From NCBI GenBank assembly GCA_025056455.1, contig JANWVY010000006.1, forward strand, positions 1 through 64,000: DNA of 64,000 bases, given 5' to 3'. Within the stretch, counting starts at the first letter, position 1; every line of letters starts with the position of its first letter. A program made the position numbers and the translations under genes. The notes beneath the pieces are model-generated. The model was not told the origin of the DNA and ran no database searches. It saw only the letters and a list, made by a program, of their open reading frames with translations. The DNA comes from Bryobacteraceae bacterium (GTDB taxonomy: Bacteria > Acidobacteriota > Terriglobia > Bryobacterales > Bryobacteraceae). Positions 15,425 to 24,409 of this stretch are shown one piece after another.

Positions 15425-16948
15425 CTACTGTGCTTTCTGGTATTTCAACCACTCATCATAGGCGTGGTGCCGGGGTCCGGTGTATTGAATCGTGTCGAAA
15501 AACTCGGCTTGACCAAGCGCTCGGGGATCACCCTCAGCGCGGAGCGTTTCGTTCATCTTGGCTTGGAGCTTGCGCTTGATGTCAGCGTATTTGAGATTGG
15601 CCGCCAGGTTGCGGAGACATTCCGGATCAGACTTTAGATCGTAGAGTTCCTCGGCCGGGCGCTTGCCGAAGGAAAGCCGGTAGTATTCATCAAAGCGGCT
15701 GGTCAAGAAATCTTTTGTTGGGCTTGGGTCACAATTTCGATACCCCGTTTCCGGGTTGCCCACAGGCCAGCGATCTGGTTCATAGTTGCGTACGTAGAGG
15801 AAGTCCCGGGTGCGGATGGCGCGCACGGGATAGCCCTGATCGTTGGGCCGCCCCAAGTCGTGGCGCTCCTTGCCGATCAGCATAAAGTCACGCGAGGCGT
15901 CCACGATCCCGCTGCGATTTGACTTCAGCACGTCGAGAAAGCTTTTGCCGGTCATGCTTGGCGCGGGCTTCAGTCCTGCGGCCTCGAGGAAGGTTGGGGC
16001 CAGATCGCGGAAATTGATGAAGTCTTCCACCTGGCGGCCACCCTGAAAACCTTGGCCCCAACGCACGGCCAGAGGGACGTGGAAGCCATCCTCGTAAATT
16101 TGCCCCTTCACGCGGGGGAAGGGCATTCCGTGATCCGAAGTGATAACGACCAGCGTGTGATCGAGTTCCCCAATCCGCTCTAGATGCGCCAAGACTTTGC
16201 CAAATTGCTGGTCCATCCATTCCACCTCGAGCGCATAGTCCAGCATGTCGCTGCGAATCACACGGTGGTCTGGGTAGTATTTCGGAAGCACCACATCCGC
16301 CAGGCTACGGCCTGCCCTCTCGCCGGAGCCAGGCTCGTAGACGCGGTGAGGCTCTTGCGTCCCTAGCCAGAAGCAAAAAGGAGCGCCTTTTGGACGCGCG
16401 GCGAGAAAGTCTTCAAAGTTACCCGCATAGTCCACGTTCGAGATGCCTTGATAGGGAGGCTTTAGCCGGCGCTTTTGATACTCGCGTCCAGCTGGATTAT
16501 GGGGCCAGCCAGTGGATTGGTAATCACCTGGACCCCAGCCCTTTCCGGTCATACCTACGTGATAGCCAGCTTTTTCGAGCAGATCCGGGTAGACGGGAAA
16601 TTCGTTGGGAAAAATGGAGTAATGGTTTACTGCTTCCTTGAGCTGCCAGGAGTTGCGTCCGGTGAGGATCGTAGCGCGGGACGGGGAACACTTCGGGTTG
16701 GAGGTAAAGCAGTTTGTAAACAGCACGCCCTCGCGCGCCACCCGGTCAAAGGTGGGGGTTTGAAGCCATTTCGCGCCGTAGGCCCCTGCGTGACCGCGAC
16801 CCCAATCATCGGCGATCATCAAGAGGATGTTCGGACGCTTGCCCGGTGGGCCGGAAGCAGGTTGCGCGGATCGCGCCCAGCCGGTCCCGAGATTCGGCCA
16901 TAGCGCGGCAGCCAAGCTTTTGACAACTTCTCGCCGGTTGATTTTCAT
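15425..16948 (-). CDS. Tat-exported type I sulfatase (arylsulfatase/alkaline phosphatase fold)
   Basis: 507 residues from the ATG at 16948 (a GTG immediately before it is less likely). The N-terminus KINRREVVKSLAA resembles a Tat signal. PNILLMIADDWG is the metal-binding strand, and NPKCSPSRATILTGR contains the C-x-P-S-R formylglycine motif, so the cysteine needs conversion by formylglycine-generating enzyme, which is not encoded nearby. VVITSDHGMPF gives further metal ligands. It hydrolyses a sulfate ester, perhaps of a polysaccharide; the substrate is unknown. An MFS transporter and a beta-hydroxyacid dehydrogenase precede it on the same strand, which may form a small catabolic cluster. Confidence 0.92.
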   Translation of the reverse strand: MKINRREVVKSLAAALWPNLGTGWARSAQPASGPPGKRPNILLMIADDWGRGHAGAYGAKWLQTPTFDRVAREGVLFTNCFTSNPKCSPSRATILTGRNSWQLKEAVNHYSIFPNEFPVYPDLLEKAGYHVGMTGKGWGPGDYQSTGWPHNPAGREYQKRRLKPPYQGISNVDYAGNFEDFLAARPKGAPFCFWLGTQEPHRVYEPGSGERAGRSLADVVLPKYYPDHRVIRSDMLDYALEVEWMDQQFGKVLAHLERIGELDHTLVVITSDHGMPFPRVKGQIYEDGFHVPLAVRWGQGFQGGRQVEDFINFRDLAPTFLEAAGLKPAPSMTGKSFLDVLKSNRSGIVDASRDFMLIGKERHDLGRPNDQGYPVRAIRTRDFLYVRNYEPDRWPVGNPETGYRNCDPSPTKDFLTSRFDEYYRLSFGKRPAEELYDLKSDPECLRNLAANLKYADIKRKLQAKMNETLRAEGDPRALGQAEFFDTIQYTGPRHHAYDEWLKYQKAQ

Positions 16949-17009
16949 CACCTGAACATGGTTTCACAGCAGGCGGCGGGCGGTAAAGACTTCGCAGCCG
17001 CTGGCTTGA

Positions 17010-18266
17010 TCAAACTCTGGCCATGCGAGGGATGGGACGCTCGGTCGTTGGCTCGCGTACGAGCCAGATAGCCAGAAGACCAAGAGCGTAGATGAACGCG
17101 CAAATGGCTCCCACCCGCGGGTAGTCGCCTCCGAGTGCGGAGAACAAAAAGCCGGCCGCCAGTACGCCAGCCGCCGTTGCAAAGCGCCCAAAGTTATAGG
17201 CCAGGCCACTGCCCGTCGCCCGGACATGCGTGGGAAAAATTTCTGGCAAATACAGGGCCAGCCATCCGAAAAACAGGGTCGCTACAAAGCCCTGGGCGAA
17301 CACCACGCCATGAAATCCAGCTTCGAGGGGGGCCGTGAGTTGGAACATCGACACGGTCAGCGCGGTCGAGCCTAGGCTCATCAGCAGGTAACTGCGGCGC
17401 CGTCCCAGCCAGCTGGCAAGCTGGGCGCCGAAGAAGCTGCCGAGCGTAGCGCCCACAGCCCACCATCCCTGTGTCGCGGCTTTGTAATCGGCGTTTGCCG
17501 CGCCCGCAAGTTTATCCGCCCAGGGGATCATCCACTTGCTAGCGGCCCAAGCTCCCACCATCGGAATCGCACTCACAGCGATTGCGGCCACTGTCAAGCG
17601 AATCAAGCCTGGCCGGAAGAGTTCTCTAAGCGGCGGCTGAGGCTTTCGTGCCGCAGAGCGAGCGGCTAACCATTGGGGAGATTCAGGCAGCAGACCGAGC
17701 ACCAGCAGGCCAAGCAACGCGGGAACACCAGCCAGATGAAAAATCCATTGCCAGGAATCCGGCGTAATTGGTTTGAGCCTCGCCAGCTGGGAGAGCAAAA
17801 GAATGCCGGCGTTGAGACCCGCACCCATCACTCCCGATACCAGCGGTTTGGATGCCTTGGGCCAGCATTCGGAAACGAGCGCCATGCCGTTCGGCCAAAC
17901 ACCCCCCACGCCAAGTCCAACCAGAAACCGCAGTGCCAGCATTTGCTCCTGCGTCTGGACCCATGCGCCGAGGGCAGCAAACACGGAGTAGAAGAGAACG
18001 CTCACGCCCATGGCACGCGTGCGTCCCAACCGGTCACCGAGATGACCCAGCGCCACACCGCCAACCGCCGCGCCCAACATCAGGGCGGCGGTGAAGCGCG
18101 CAAACCAATCGCCGCCAAGGGTGGGCGTGTAAGCCTCGCCCAGCAGGCTTTTCGAAACGGAAAGCGAAGCCAGCGGCATGAGCCCTAGTTCCACGCCATC
18201 AAACACCAAAGCGAGAAACGAAGCCCATAGAACGGCCAGCCGGGAAGGTCGGGAGAGCGGGGTCAT
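17010..18266 (-). CDS. MFS transporter
   Basis: 418 residues with about 12 hydrophobic segments and the GHLGDRLGRTR loop 2-3 signature (about 74-84) of the major facilitator superfamily. A second copy-like loop, WLGRRRSYLL, lies in the C-terminal half. The aspartate in LVFDGVELGL of helix 1 and GVGGVWPNGMALVSE in helix 4 recall the aromatic-acid and sugar-phosphate symporter branches. A GAGGAAC ribosome site precedes the ATG. It imports or exports a small solute, probably driven by protons. The neighbours (sulfatase, beta-hydroxyacid dehydrogenase) suggest an organic acid, but this is inference. Confidence 0.88.
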   Translation of the reverse strand: MTPLSRPSRLAVLWASFLALVFDGVELGLMPLASLSVSKSLLGEAYTPTLGGDWFARFTAALMLGAAVGGVALGHLGDRLGRTRAMGVSVLFYSVFAALGAWVQTQEQMLALRFLVGLGVGGVWPNGMALVSECWPKASKPLVSGVMGAGLNAGILLLSQLARLKPITPDSWQWIFHLAGVPALLGLLVLGLLPESPQWLAARSAARKPQPPLRELFRPGLIRLTVAAIAVSAIPMVGAWAASKWMIPWADKLAGAANADYKAATQGWWAVGATLGSFFGAQLASWLGRRRSYLLMSLGSTALTVSMFQLTAPLEAGFHGVVFAQGFVATLFFGWLALYLPEIFPTHVRATGSGLAYNFGRFATAAGVLAAGFLFSALGGDYPRVGAICAFIYALGLLAIWLVREPTTERPIPRMARV

Positions 18267-18292
18267 GGTGGAAGTTCCTCAGGGTAGGCCAA

Positions 18293-19198
18293 TCACTCGG
18301 GCCGGCGCCTCAGCACCTCAAAGATGGCGCTGTTGTCCAAAGCCCCGTAGCCTTGGGCTTCTGCTTGCTCCAGGAGTTTCTGATGGGTCGCGGTGAGCGG
18401 TAGCTCAACTCCCGCCTGGCGGGCGGCCTCCTGCATCAGGCGGACATCCTTGAGATGCTGGCTCAGGCGTGCTTGTGGCTCGTAGTTGCGATCAATCATC
18501 TTGCGCCCCTTGACGTCCATGGTGCGCGAGTAGGCCATGCTCCCGCGCAAGATTTCCAGAGCCGAGGAGGGCTCTACCCCCAGGGCCTCGGCGAAAGCCA
18601 GACCCTCGGCCAGCGCTGCGCGGTTGAGTCCCAGCACGAGGTTGGAAATCAGCTTCATTCGAGCGGCGCTACCGCAAGCTCCGCTGTAGAACACGCGGGC
18701 AGCTAAGACGCCCCACAACTCGGCGCAAAGGTCAAACACCGCGCGGTCGCCTCCTACGATCAGCGTCGCCTCACCCTGGCGCGCTTGTTCACTCGAGCCC
18801 GAGATTGGCGCGTCCAAATAAGCAATATGACGCGCAGCTAGGCGTCGGCCGAGGTCTGCACTGTGTTCTGGCTCCGCCGTCGTTGTATCAATGAGAACTT
18901 GGCCGACGTGCAAATCGGCCTTATGCTGCTGGAGCACTTGCTCAACAATTTCGCTCGTGTAGAGACTAATCAATACCAAGTCCGCAGCAAACGGCCTATC
19001 CGTCCACCGGGCGCCCTTGGCCAGCACCGGCTCTGCTTTCGCGACGGTTCGATTCCAGACGGCAACCTGCCAGCCATGCTCCAGAAGACGCGCGCTGAGG
19101 GCCGTGCCCATCAGGCCTAGCCCCACGACAGAGATCTGTTTGGAGGCAATCGAGATAACAGCAAGCTGCTCCGGATACGGCATGAGAGTAACGAGCAT
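18293..19198 (-). CDS. NAD(P)-dependent beta-hydroxyacid dehydrogenase (3-hydroxyisobutyrate dehydrogenase family)
   Basis: 301 residues. The Rossmann motif ISVVGLGLMGTALSARL (about 22-38) is followed by a family substrate-binding motif, DAPISGSSEQARQGEATLIVGG (split here as DAPISGSSEQ and GEATLIVGG), and GSAARMKLISNLVLG with the catalytic lysine. Such enzymes oxidise or reduce 3-hydroxyisobutyrate, tartronate semialdehyde or related acids; the exact substrate cannot be told. The family normally starts near the KQISV segment, so the first 18 residues may be untranslated and the true start a later codon. It ends 27 bases before the MFS gene on the same strand. Confidence 0.88.
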   Translation of the reverse strand: MLVTLMPYPEQLAVISIASKQISVVGLGLMGTALSARLLEHGWQVAVWNRTVAKAEPVLAKGARWTDRPFAADLVLISLYTSEIVEQVLQQHKADLHVGQVLIDTTTAEPEHSADLGRRLAARHIAYLDAPISGSSEQARQGEATLIVGGDRAVFDLCAELWGVLAARVFYSGACGSAARMKLISNLVLGLNRAALAEGLAFAEALGVEPSSALEILRGSMAYSRTMDVKGRKMIDRNYEPQARLSQHLKDVRLMQEAARQAGVELPLTATHQKLLEQAEAQGYGALDNSAIFEVLRRRPE

Positions 19199-19389
19199 CA
19201 GTCATACAGCATCCCGGTGGCGCAATGCAACTCAAGCGTGATGGAAGATGACTGCTGCGGTGCGGAAATCTTCCGGCCCAAGCGGCGCTCCGGTTCCCAG
19301 ACGCCCCGCCCGCGTGCGGGTCCGCCTTCTCCGGGTCTGATGTGCGGCAAAGACCGCCAGGGGGATGCGAAGTTGCCACGCAGCTGGGC

Positions 19390-19408
19390 TATAATCCCAA
19401 CTGGAGGA
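19390..19408 (+). promoter_or_regulatory. -10 box and ribosome site of infA
   Basis: TATAAT (19390-19395) is a perfect -10 box, and GGAGGA (19403-19408) lies two bases before the ATG. Transcription would start around 19402, giving a leader of about nine bases. No clear -35 is visible at the expected distance. Confidence 0.6.
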
Positions 19409-19410
19409 CA

Positions 19411-19629
19411 ATGAGCAAAGAGGATAGCATTGAAGTAACTGGAACTGTAGTTGAAAAATTTCCAAGCGGACAGTTCAGCGTACAACTGGACCAGGATCGC
19501 ATCATCCTGGCTCATCTTGCCGGCAAGCTGCGGCGAAACCGGATCCGCGTGCTAGCCGGTGACCGTGTGACGATTGAAATGTCGCCTTATGATCTGACCA
19601 AGGGCCGCATTACGTACCGTCACAAGTAA
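19411..19629 (+). CDS. infA: Translation initiation factor IF-1
   Basis: 72 residues, the standard length. IF-1 occupies the A site of the small ribosomal subunit during initiation. The sequence runs through the S1/OB-fold motifs [34 protein letters not shown] and [16 protein letters not shown]. The ATG at 19411 is fixed by family length and by GGAGGA directly upstream; the reading frame stays open further 5' but lacks homology. It stands alone between minus-strand genes, away from ribosomal-protein or map/secY genes. Confidence 0.97.
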   Translation: MSKEDSIEVTGTVVEKFPSGQFSVQLDQDRIILAHLAGKLRRNRIRVLAGDRVTIEMSPYDLTKGRITYRHK

Positions 19630-19728
19630 AAGACACGCAGCCATTCTTACGTCTAAACCTGTTTTTCCACTCTGCCCTTGGCTCTGTGCAAAGGGTTGAC
19701 TTTTCGAAACGGTATCCGCGATTTTCTC

Positions 19729-20175
19729 CTATCCCAACTTCAAACAGCTGTTTGCAGTGAGCGTTTTTGAAAAGGCGTCTCGAATCACAGTGATTTCGGG
19801 CCGGCATTCACCGATCACATTGACCAGATCGAAGCGAGTGCGGTTCCAATCCAGGCCAGCGCGCCGGACGTAGTCGCGAGCCGCGAGAATGAGCTTTTGC
19901 TTCTTCTCTTGGTCCACGGCGCGGTCCGGCGGGCCAAAATCAGCGGACTTTCGCAACTTTACTTCGACAAAAACCAGTGCATCGCCGTCCCAAGCGATCA
20001 AGTCGACCTCGCCGGAGCCCGAACGCGTCCTGTAGTTTCTTGCGACCACGATATATCCAAGCTTGCGGAGATAGCGGTGGGCGAGGTCCTCACCGCGCCG
20101 TCCCCAGGCACGGTCATGGCTCCACCGGGCTAACCTCGCCCAGTGCCGCAAGTCGTCGAAAAGCCGCAGAAACAT
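19729..20175 (-). CDS. yraN: UPF0102 (YraN) family protein, restriction-endonuclease-like fold
   Basis: 148 residues. The central segment, split as RGEDLAHRYLRKLGY and GSGEVDLIAWDGDALVFVEV, gives the PD-(D/E)xK-like pattern E-(x)-D...E-V-K of the YraN family, predicted to be a nuclease related to Holliday junction resolvases. The biochemical role is unproven. The downstream segment KKQKLILAARDYVRR is also family-typical. The extra 20 residues before WGRRGEDLAHRY are common in longer members. It lies just downstream of a methyltransferase on the same strand. Confidence 0.9.
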   Translation of the reverse strand: MFLRLFDDLRHWARLARWSHDRAWGRRGEDLAHRYLRKLGYIVVARNYRTRSGSGEVDLIAWDGDALVFVEVKLRKSADFGPPDRAVDQEKKQKLILAARDYVRRAGLDWNRTRFDLVNVIGECRPEITVIRDAFSKTLTANSCLKLG

Positions 20176-20185
20176 CGCCTACGCC

Positions 20186-20713
20186 CTAAGATGGCCGCTC
20201 CAGCTCGAATTCGATCACTTTGCCCCGCACGACGTAGCAGAGATAGTATTCCCAGAAGCGCCGGAATCGAGGGAACGCATTCACTAAGAGCTCAAAACCC
20301 AAATATCTCCACAATGCTAGTAGCTTGACGCGGACGGAAATCTCGCGCAGTTTCACTGAGCTGTAATAGCCAAAACCGGCGTCATCCTCGCCAAAGTAGC
20401 GGAAGGAGTAGCTGTTGAGGTGCCAGCGATGCGTCGGGTCGCAAAAGGAGCTGAAGTCCGTGTAATGGGGGGTGACCAGTACGATCCGTCCCCCTGGTTT
20501 CAGCAGACGGTGAAACTCCTCCAAAGTTTTGATCACATCGGCCAAATGCTCGATGACGTGGATGGCGCGAATTTGATCAAAACTGCTGTCGCGAAATGGA
20601 TAAGGGAAATGGTCGAGGTCGCACAGCACATCGGCTGCGGTAGCGGGGTTGCGGTCAACGCCAATCGCTCCCGGGTATTTCTTGCGGCCGCAGCCGACAT
20701 CCAGAATCTTCAC
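20186..20713 (-). CDS. Class I SAM-dependent methyltransferase
   Basis: 175 residues from the GTG at 20713, which overlaps the aminotransferase TGA (GTGA). The family SAM-binding motif VKILDVGCGRKKYPGAIGVD stands at the very N-terminus, so the start can hardly be later. CDLDHFPYPFRDSSFD, HVIEHL and LLKPGGRIVLVTPH follow as motifs II-III of the Methyltransf_11 type. The C-terminal third (WEYYLCYVVRGKVIEFEL) is specific to a subgroup found next to cell-surface or lipid genes. The substrate is unknown. It is translationally coupled to the aminotransferase. Confidence 0.87.
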   Translation of the reverse strand: MKILDVGCGRKKYPGAIGVDRNPATAADVLCDLDHFPYPFRDSSFDQIRAIHVIEHLADVIKTLEEFHRLLKPGGRIVLVTPHYTDFSSFCDPTHRWHLNSYSFRYFGEDDAGFGYYSSVKLREISVRVKLLALWRYLGFELLVNAFPRFRRFWEYYLCYVVRGKVIEFELERPS

Positions 20714-22068
20714 GTATTCATGGTAAGAGTTTTCACACAGTCTTCCAGAGTGTCGATGGCGAAGTCGGCTTGATCGCGGGTGAGGGTAAGCGGAGGGCTG
20801 AGGCGAATGCTGTTGGGGCCAGCGCCCAGGACGAGCACGCCCCGCTCGAAGGCGAGCGTCTCCAACTGATCGCGGAATTCGGGAAATCGTTCCCGGCTTT
20901 GTTGGTCTCTGACGAATTCGATTCCAATCATCAGTCCGCGACCGCGGACGTCCCCGACGTAACGATATCGCTGAGGCCACTCACTGAGGCGGTTTAGCAT
21001 GTGCTGACCAACACGCGCTGCGTTGTCGATAAGCTCTTGTTCGAGCAACTCGACCGTGGCGAGGGCCGCCGCCACAGCGACGGGATTCCCCCCAAAAGTG
21101 GAGGCGTGCGCGCCAGGTTTCCACTGCATCAGCTCAACCCGGGCGATGGTTGCACTGAGCGGCAGCCCGCTAGCGATTCCCTTGGCCACCGTGAGGATGT
21201 CTGGCTCGAGGCCGAAATGATCGGAGGCCCACATTTTGCCTGTGCGGCCCATCCCCGACTGAACCTCGTCCACAATGAGGCGGATTCCGTGCCGTTGGGC
21301 AAGCGCCTGCAATTCGTCAAAAAATTTTTGCGGCGGCACGATGTAGCCGCCCTCACCCTGAATCGGCTCCAGGATGATCGCTGCTACTTCTTCGGCTGGC
21401 AGCATGCATCGCAGCACTTCGTGCTCGATGAATTTCACGCACTCCACCTTGCAGGTCTCCGGCTGGCGGTTGTAAGCACACCGATAACAGTTGGCGTAAG
21501 GCACGTGCACGATGCCGGGGAGCAAAGTGCCAAAACCCTTCCGCTGGACCGCCTTGCTTGCTGTCAGCGACAACGCACCCAGGGTGCGGCCGTGGAAGCC
21601 GCCCAGAAAAGCCACGAATTTCTCGCGTCCAGTGTGGTAGCGTGCCATCTTGAGAGCGGCTTCGATGGCCTCGGTCCCGCTGTTTCCAAAGTAGACTTTG
21701 CGAGGCAGTTTGCCTGGAGCCAGTTGCGCCAGTTTTTCCGCAAGCTGCACCATGTTTTCGTAATAGAAGTCGGTGCCCGACATGTGGATGAGCTGTGCGG
21801 CTTGGCGCTGGATGGCTTCCACAACCTTGGGATGGCAGTGACCGGTGGCCACCACGGCAATGCCGGCGTTGAGATCCAGAAAGCGGTTCCCGTCGACATC
21901 CTCTACGATCGCACCTTCCCCTTTCTTCACCACGAGAGGGTAGGGACGGGTGTAGGACGGAGAAAGCACCGTGTGATCGCGCGCGATGATGGCTCGCGCC
22001 TGTGGCCCGGGCAGCGGCGTCACCAGGTGAGGAAGATCCTTTCGAACTGTAGAAAACGCTTGAGTCAT
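20710..22068 (-). CDS. Class III PLP-dependent aminotransferase (acetylornithine/4-aminobutyrate type)
   Basis: 452 residues from the ATG at 22068, preceded by GGAGGGTGAG. Class III signatures are DVDGNRFLDLNAGIAVVATGH, GNSGTEAIEAALKMARYHT (split around the PLP phosphate site), GGFHGRTLGALSLT, LIVDEVQSGMGRTG and the lysine motif ILTVAKGIASGLPLS. The CYRCAYNRQPETCKVEC insert marks the archaeal/thermophile-type branch annotated as 4-aminobutyrate or ornithine aminotransferase, some members of which act as broad amino-acid racemases. The donor cannot be specified. The following methyltransferase overlaps its stop, so they form an operon. Confidence 0.92.
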   Translation of the reverse strand: MTQAFSTVRKDLPHLVTPLPGPQARAIIARDHTVLSPSYTRPYPLVVKKGEGAIVEDVDGNRFLDLNAGIAVVATGHCHPKVVEAIQRQAAQLIHMSGTDFYYENMVQLAEKLAQLAPGKLPRKVYFGNSGTEAIEAALKMARYHTGREKFVAFLGGFHGRTLGALSLTASKAVQRKGFGTLLPGIVHVPYANCYRCAYNRQPETCKVECVKFIEHEVLRCMLPAEEVAAIILEPIQGEGGYIVPPQKFFDELQALAQRHGIRLIVDEVQSGMGRTGKMWASDHFGLEPDILTVAKGIASGLPLSATIARVELMQWKPGAHASTFGGNPVAVAAALATVELLEQELIDNAARVGQHMLNRLSEWPQRYRYVGDVRGRGLMIGIEFVRDQQSRERFPEFRDQLETLAFERGVLVLGAGPNSIRLSPPLTLTRDQADFAIDTLEDCVKTLTMNT

Positions 22069-22218
22069 CTCACCCTCCTCCAAAACAATCTTCGTTCACG
22101 TGAAAAAACAGCGAGAGACGGCAGGAGGGCGGGCTGTTAATCGCAGCCAAAAAGGGAGGGACGCGCCTGGGATGGCACCTTCACGTTTTTATTTTAGCGA
22201 AGTTCGAAGGAGAGCGAT

Positions 22219-22253
22219 GCGCACTGGCTCATGTGACGTCTGAGCCAGTGCGC
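22219..22253 (-). terminator. Perfect 13-bp stem-loop downstream of the glutathione peroxidase gene
   Basis: GCGCACTGGCTCA and TGAGCCAGTGCGC form a perfect 13-bp stem with a 9-base loop (TGTGACGTC), 12 bases after the stop of the minus-strand peroxidase gene. No T-run follows on the minus strand, so factor-independent termination is uncertain. A 3'-end stabilising or transcription-pausing hairpin is an alternative. Confidence 0.6.
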
Positions 22254-22264
22254 CCAATCTGGCT

Positions 22265-22798
22265 CTACTTCTTGAGTGCGTTTTCGATGGCCGCAATCAG
22301 CTCCGGGGCGTCAGGCCGGACGCTTGGCTCAAATCGAGCGATCACCTTGCCGTCGCCGTTGACCAAGAACTTCGTAAAGTTCCACCGGACCTCACCAGAG
22401 CCTTGAGTTAGGAACTGGTAGAGCGGCGCGATGTCAGATCCCTTGGCCGAGATCTTGGAAAACATGGGAAAGGTCACGTTGTAATTACGGGTGCAAAACT
22501 GCTTGATCTCTTCATCGGAACCCGGCTCCTGTCCGCCGAAGTTATTGGCTGGAAAACCAAGCACGACCAGCCCCCGGTCCTTGTACTTTTGATACAAGCT
22601 TTCAAGGCCTGCATACTGAGGCGTATAGCCACAGCGGCTAGCCACGTTCACAATCAGCAAAACCTTGCCTTTATAGTTCGATAGCGGCGTCACTTTGCCG
22701 TCAATCGACTTCGGCGAAAAGTCGTGGACAGAGGAAGCAGCCGAGACGGTGCTGGACATCATCAACACTCCTGTGAGAAAAAGAATCGCCCTGTTCAT
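22265..22798 (-). CDS. Secreted glutathione peroxidase-family thiol peroxidase
   Basis: 177 residues from the ATG at 22798; a signal peptide (about 1-21, ending STVSA) directs it to the periplasm. It reduces peroxides, in bacteria mostly using thioredoxin. Family motifs are LLIVNVASRCGYTPQY with the peroxidatic cysteine C56, GFPANNFGGQEPG with Q90, and WNFTKFLV with W139 and N140, completing the catalytic tetrad. The active residue is cysteine, not selenocysteine. It is divergent from an acyl-CoA ligase, with about 56 bases between starts. Confidence 0.93.
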   Translation of the reverse strand: MNRAILFLTGVLMMSSTVSAASSVHDFSPKSIDGKVTPLSNYKGKVLLIVNVASRCGYTPQYAGLESLYQKYKDRGLVVLGFPANNFGGQEPGSDEEIKQFCTRNYNVTFPMFSKISAKGSDIAPLYQFLTQGSGEVRWNFTKFLVNGDGKVIARFEPSVRPDAPELIAAIENALKK

Positions 22799-22854
22799 GC
22801 TGTTGCTTAGATGCAACGACATGGACACCAGTTCCAAGTAAAATGGGGGGCGGG

Positions 22855-24408
22855 ATGAAGCGTGCACTCACGCCCCTGACCTTTCTCGCCCGCAGCGGCT
22901 TCGTGTACCGCGACAAGGTCGCGGTCATTCACGATGACCTGCGCTTCCGCTATGCCGAGTTTCAAGATCGTTGCCACCGTTTGGCAGCCGGCTTGCGCGC
23001 CTTGGGCGTTGAGCCGGGCGATCGCGTGGCGGTGCTTGCGCCAAACACCCCCATGGCCTTGGAACCACATTTCGCCGTGCCGCTGATTGGCGCTGTGCTG
23101 GTCATGTTGAACACCCGGCTGGCGGGATCCGAGCTCGCCTGGATCCTCAACCACTCTGGCGCCAAGGTGATTCTCGCCGATCCCCAACTGGTCAAAGTTC
23201 TTGATCCGCACCGCGCGGAAATGCCCGAACTCAAGCACGTCGTTACAGACTACGAGGCGTTCCTGGCTGGGGGTGTGCTGCCGCTTGAACCACTGCCCGA
23301 ACCTGACGAAGACGGTTTGCTTTCGATCAACTATACGAGCGGCACGACGGGTTTTCCCAAGGGCGTAATGTACTCGCACCGCGGCGCCTATCTGAACGCG
23401 CTCGGCGAGCTCCTGCAGTACGGACTTTGCGAATCCAGCGTGTACTTGTGGGTGCTGCCCTTGTTTCACTGTAATGGCTGGTGTTTTCCCTGGGCCGTAA
23501 CGGCCGCTGGTGCAACCCACGTCTGTTTGCGCCAGGCTCATCCGGAGCAAATCGCCGCCGCCATCGCCAGTTACCGGGTGACTCATTTTTGTGGTGCGCC
23601 CGTGGTGGTGGGGAGCCTGGCCCATTACGCTGCTACGCAAGGCATTCGCTTTGATCACGGCTTGCGCATCATTACGGCGGGAGCGCCCCCCTCGCCGGCC
23701 GTGCTCCGCGCCGCCGAAGCGATGGGTGCGGAAATCTTTCATTGTTATGGTTTGACCGAGACCTACGGGCCGATGACGCTTTGTGACTGGCGGCGAGAGT
23801 GGGACGCGCTTCCTCCCGAGGAGCGAGCGCGCATCAAAGCCCGGCAGGGAGTGCCTTACATCATTGCCGGAACCGACGTGCGGGTGGTGGATGAACAAAT
23901 GAATGACGTGCCTGCGGATGGCGTCACGATGGGTGAAGTAGTCATGCGGGGCAACAACGTCATGATCGGTTATTACAAGAACCCGCAGGCAACGGAGCAG
24001 GCTTTTCAGGGCGGCTGGTTTCATTCCGGAGACTACGCTGTCATGCACCCAAACGGCTATTTAGAAATTCGCGACCGGAAAAAGGACATCATCATTTCAG
24101 GGGGAGAAAATATTTCGTCCGTGGAAGTAGAGCGCGTGCTCTATGAACACCCTGCTGTGCTGGAGGCAGCCGTCGTGGCCGTACCCGATGAAAAGTGGGG
24201 CGAGGTTCCCAAAGCGTTCCTCACACTCAAAGAGGGGCATTGGGCAACGCCAGAAGAAATCATTGCCTTTTGCCGGGAGCGAATGGCGCATTTTAAATGT
24301 CCGAAACACGTAGAGTTTCGCCCGTTGCCAAAAACGGCGACGGGCAAGATTCGGAAGAATGAATTGCGGGAACTCGAATGGGCGGGCCGCGAAAAGAGAG
24401 TCAACTAA
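22855..24408 (+). CDS. AMP-binding acyl-CoA synthetase (fatty-acid--CoA ligase family)
   Basis: 517 residues from the ATG at 22855 (an ATG at 22843 is also in frame). It activates a carboxylic acid to its CoA thioester through an acyl-adenylate. The P-loop motif YTSGTTGFPKGVMYSH, the A5 motif HCYGLTETYGP, GWFHSGDYA (A7), DRKKDIIISGGENISS (A8) and PKTATGKIRKNELR with the A10 lysine are all intact. The pattern fits the medium-chain acyl-CoA synthetase group. The next gene, an enoyl-CoA hydratase-like protein, begins one base after the stop, suggesting beta-oxidation or the breakdown of a specific acid. Confidence 0.93.
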   Translation: MKRALTPLTFLARSGFVYRDKVAVIHDDLRFRYAEFQDRCHRLAAGLRALGVEPGDRVAVLAPNTPMALEPHFAVPLIGAVLVMLNTRLAGSELAWILNHSGAKVILADPQLVKVLDPHRAEMPELKHVVTDYEAFLAGGVLPLEPLPEPDEDGLLSINYTSGTTGFPKGVMYSHRGAYLNALGELLQYGLCESSVYLWVLPLFHCNGWCFPWAVTAAGATHVCLRQAHPEQIAAAIASYRVTHFCGAPVVVGSLAHYAATQGIRFDHGLRIITAGAPPSPAVLRAAEAMGAEIFHCYGLTETYGPMTLCDWRREWDALPPEERARIKARQGVPYIIAGTDVRVVDEQMNDVPADGVTMGEVVMRGNNVMIGYYKNPQATEQAFQGGWFHSGDYAVMHPNGYLEIRDRKKDIIISGGENISSVEVERVLYEHPAVLEAAVVAVPDEKWGEVPKAFLTLKEGHWATPEEIIAFCRERMAHFKCPKHVEFRPLPKTATGKIRKNELRELEWAGREKRVN

Positions 24409-24409
24409 T

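Noticed and set aside
21001-22140. Long plus-strand reading frame of 379 codons
   Set aside because: It lies antisense to the class III aminotransferase, which has strong family motifs; the plus-strand product shows none.
22625-22640. Selenocysteine glutathione peroxidase
   Set aside because: The active-site codon is a cysteine codon, with no in-frame TGA, so no SECIS is expected.
22807-24048. Minus-strand reading frame of 413 codons
   Set aside because: It is antisense to the acyl-CoA ligase, whose adenylation motifs are intact; the frame is a GC-codon shadow.
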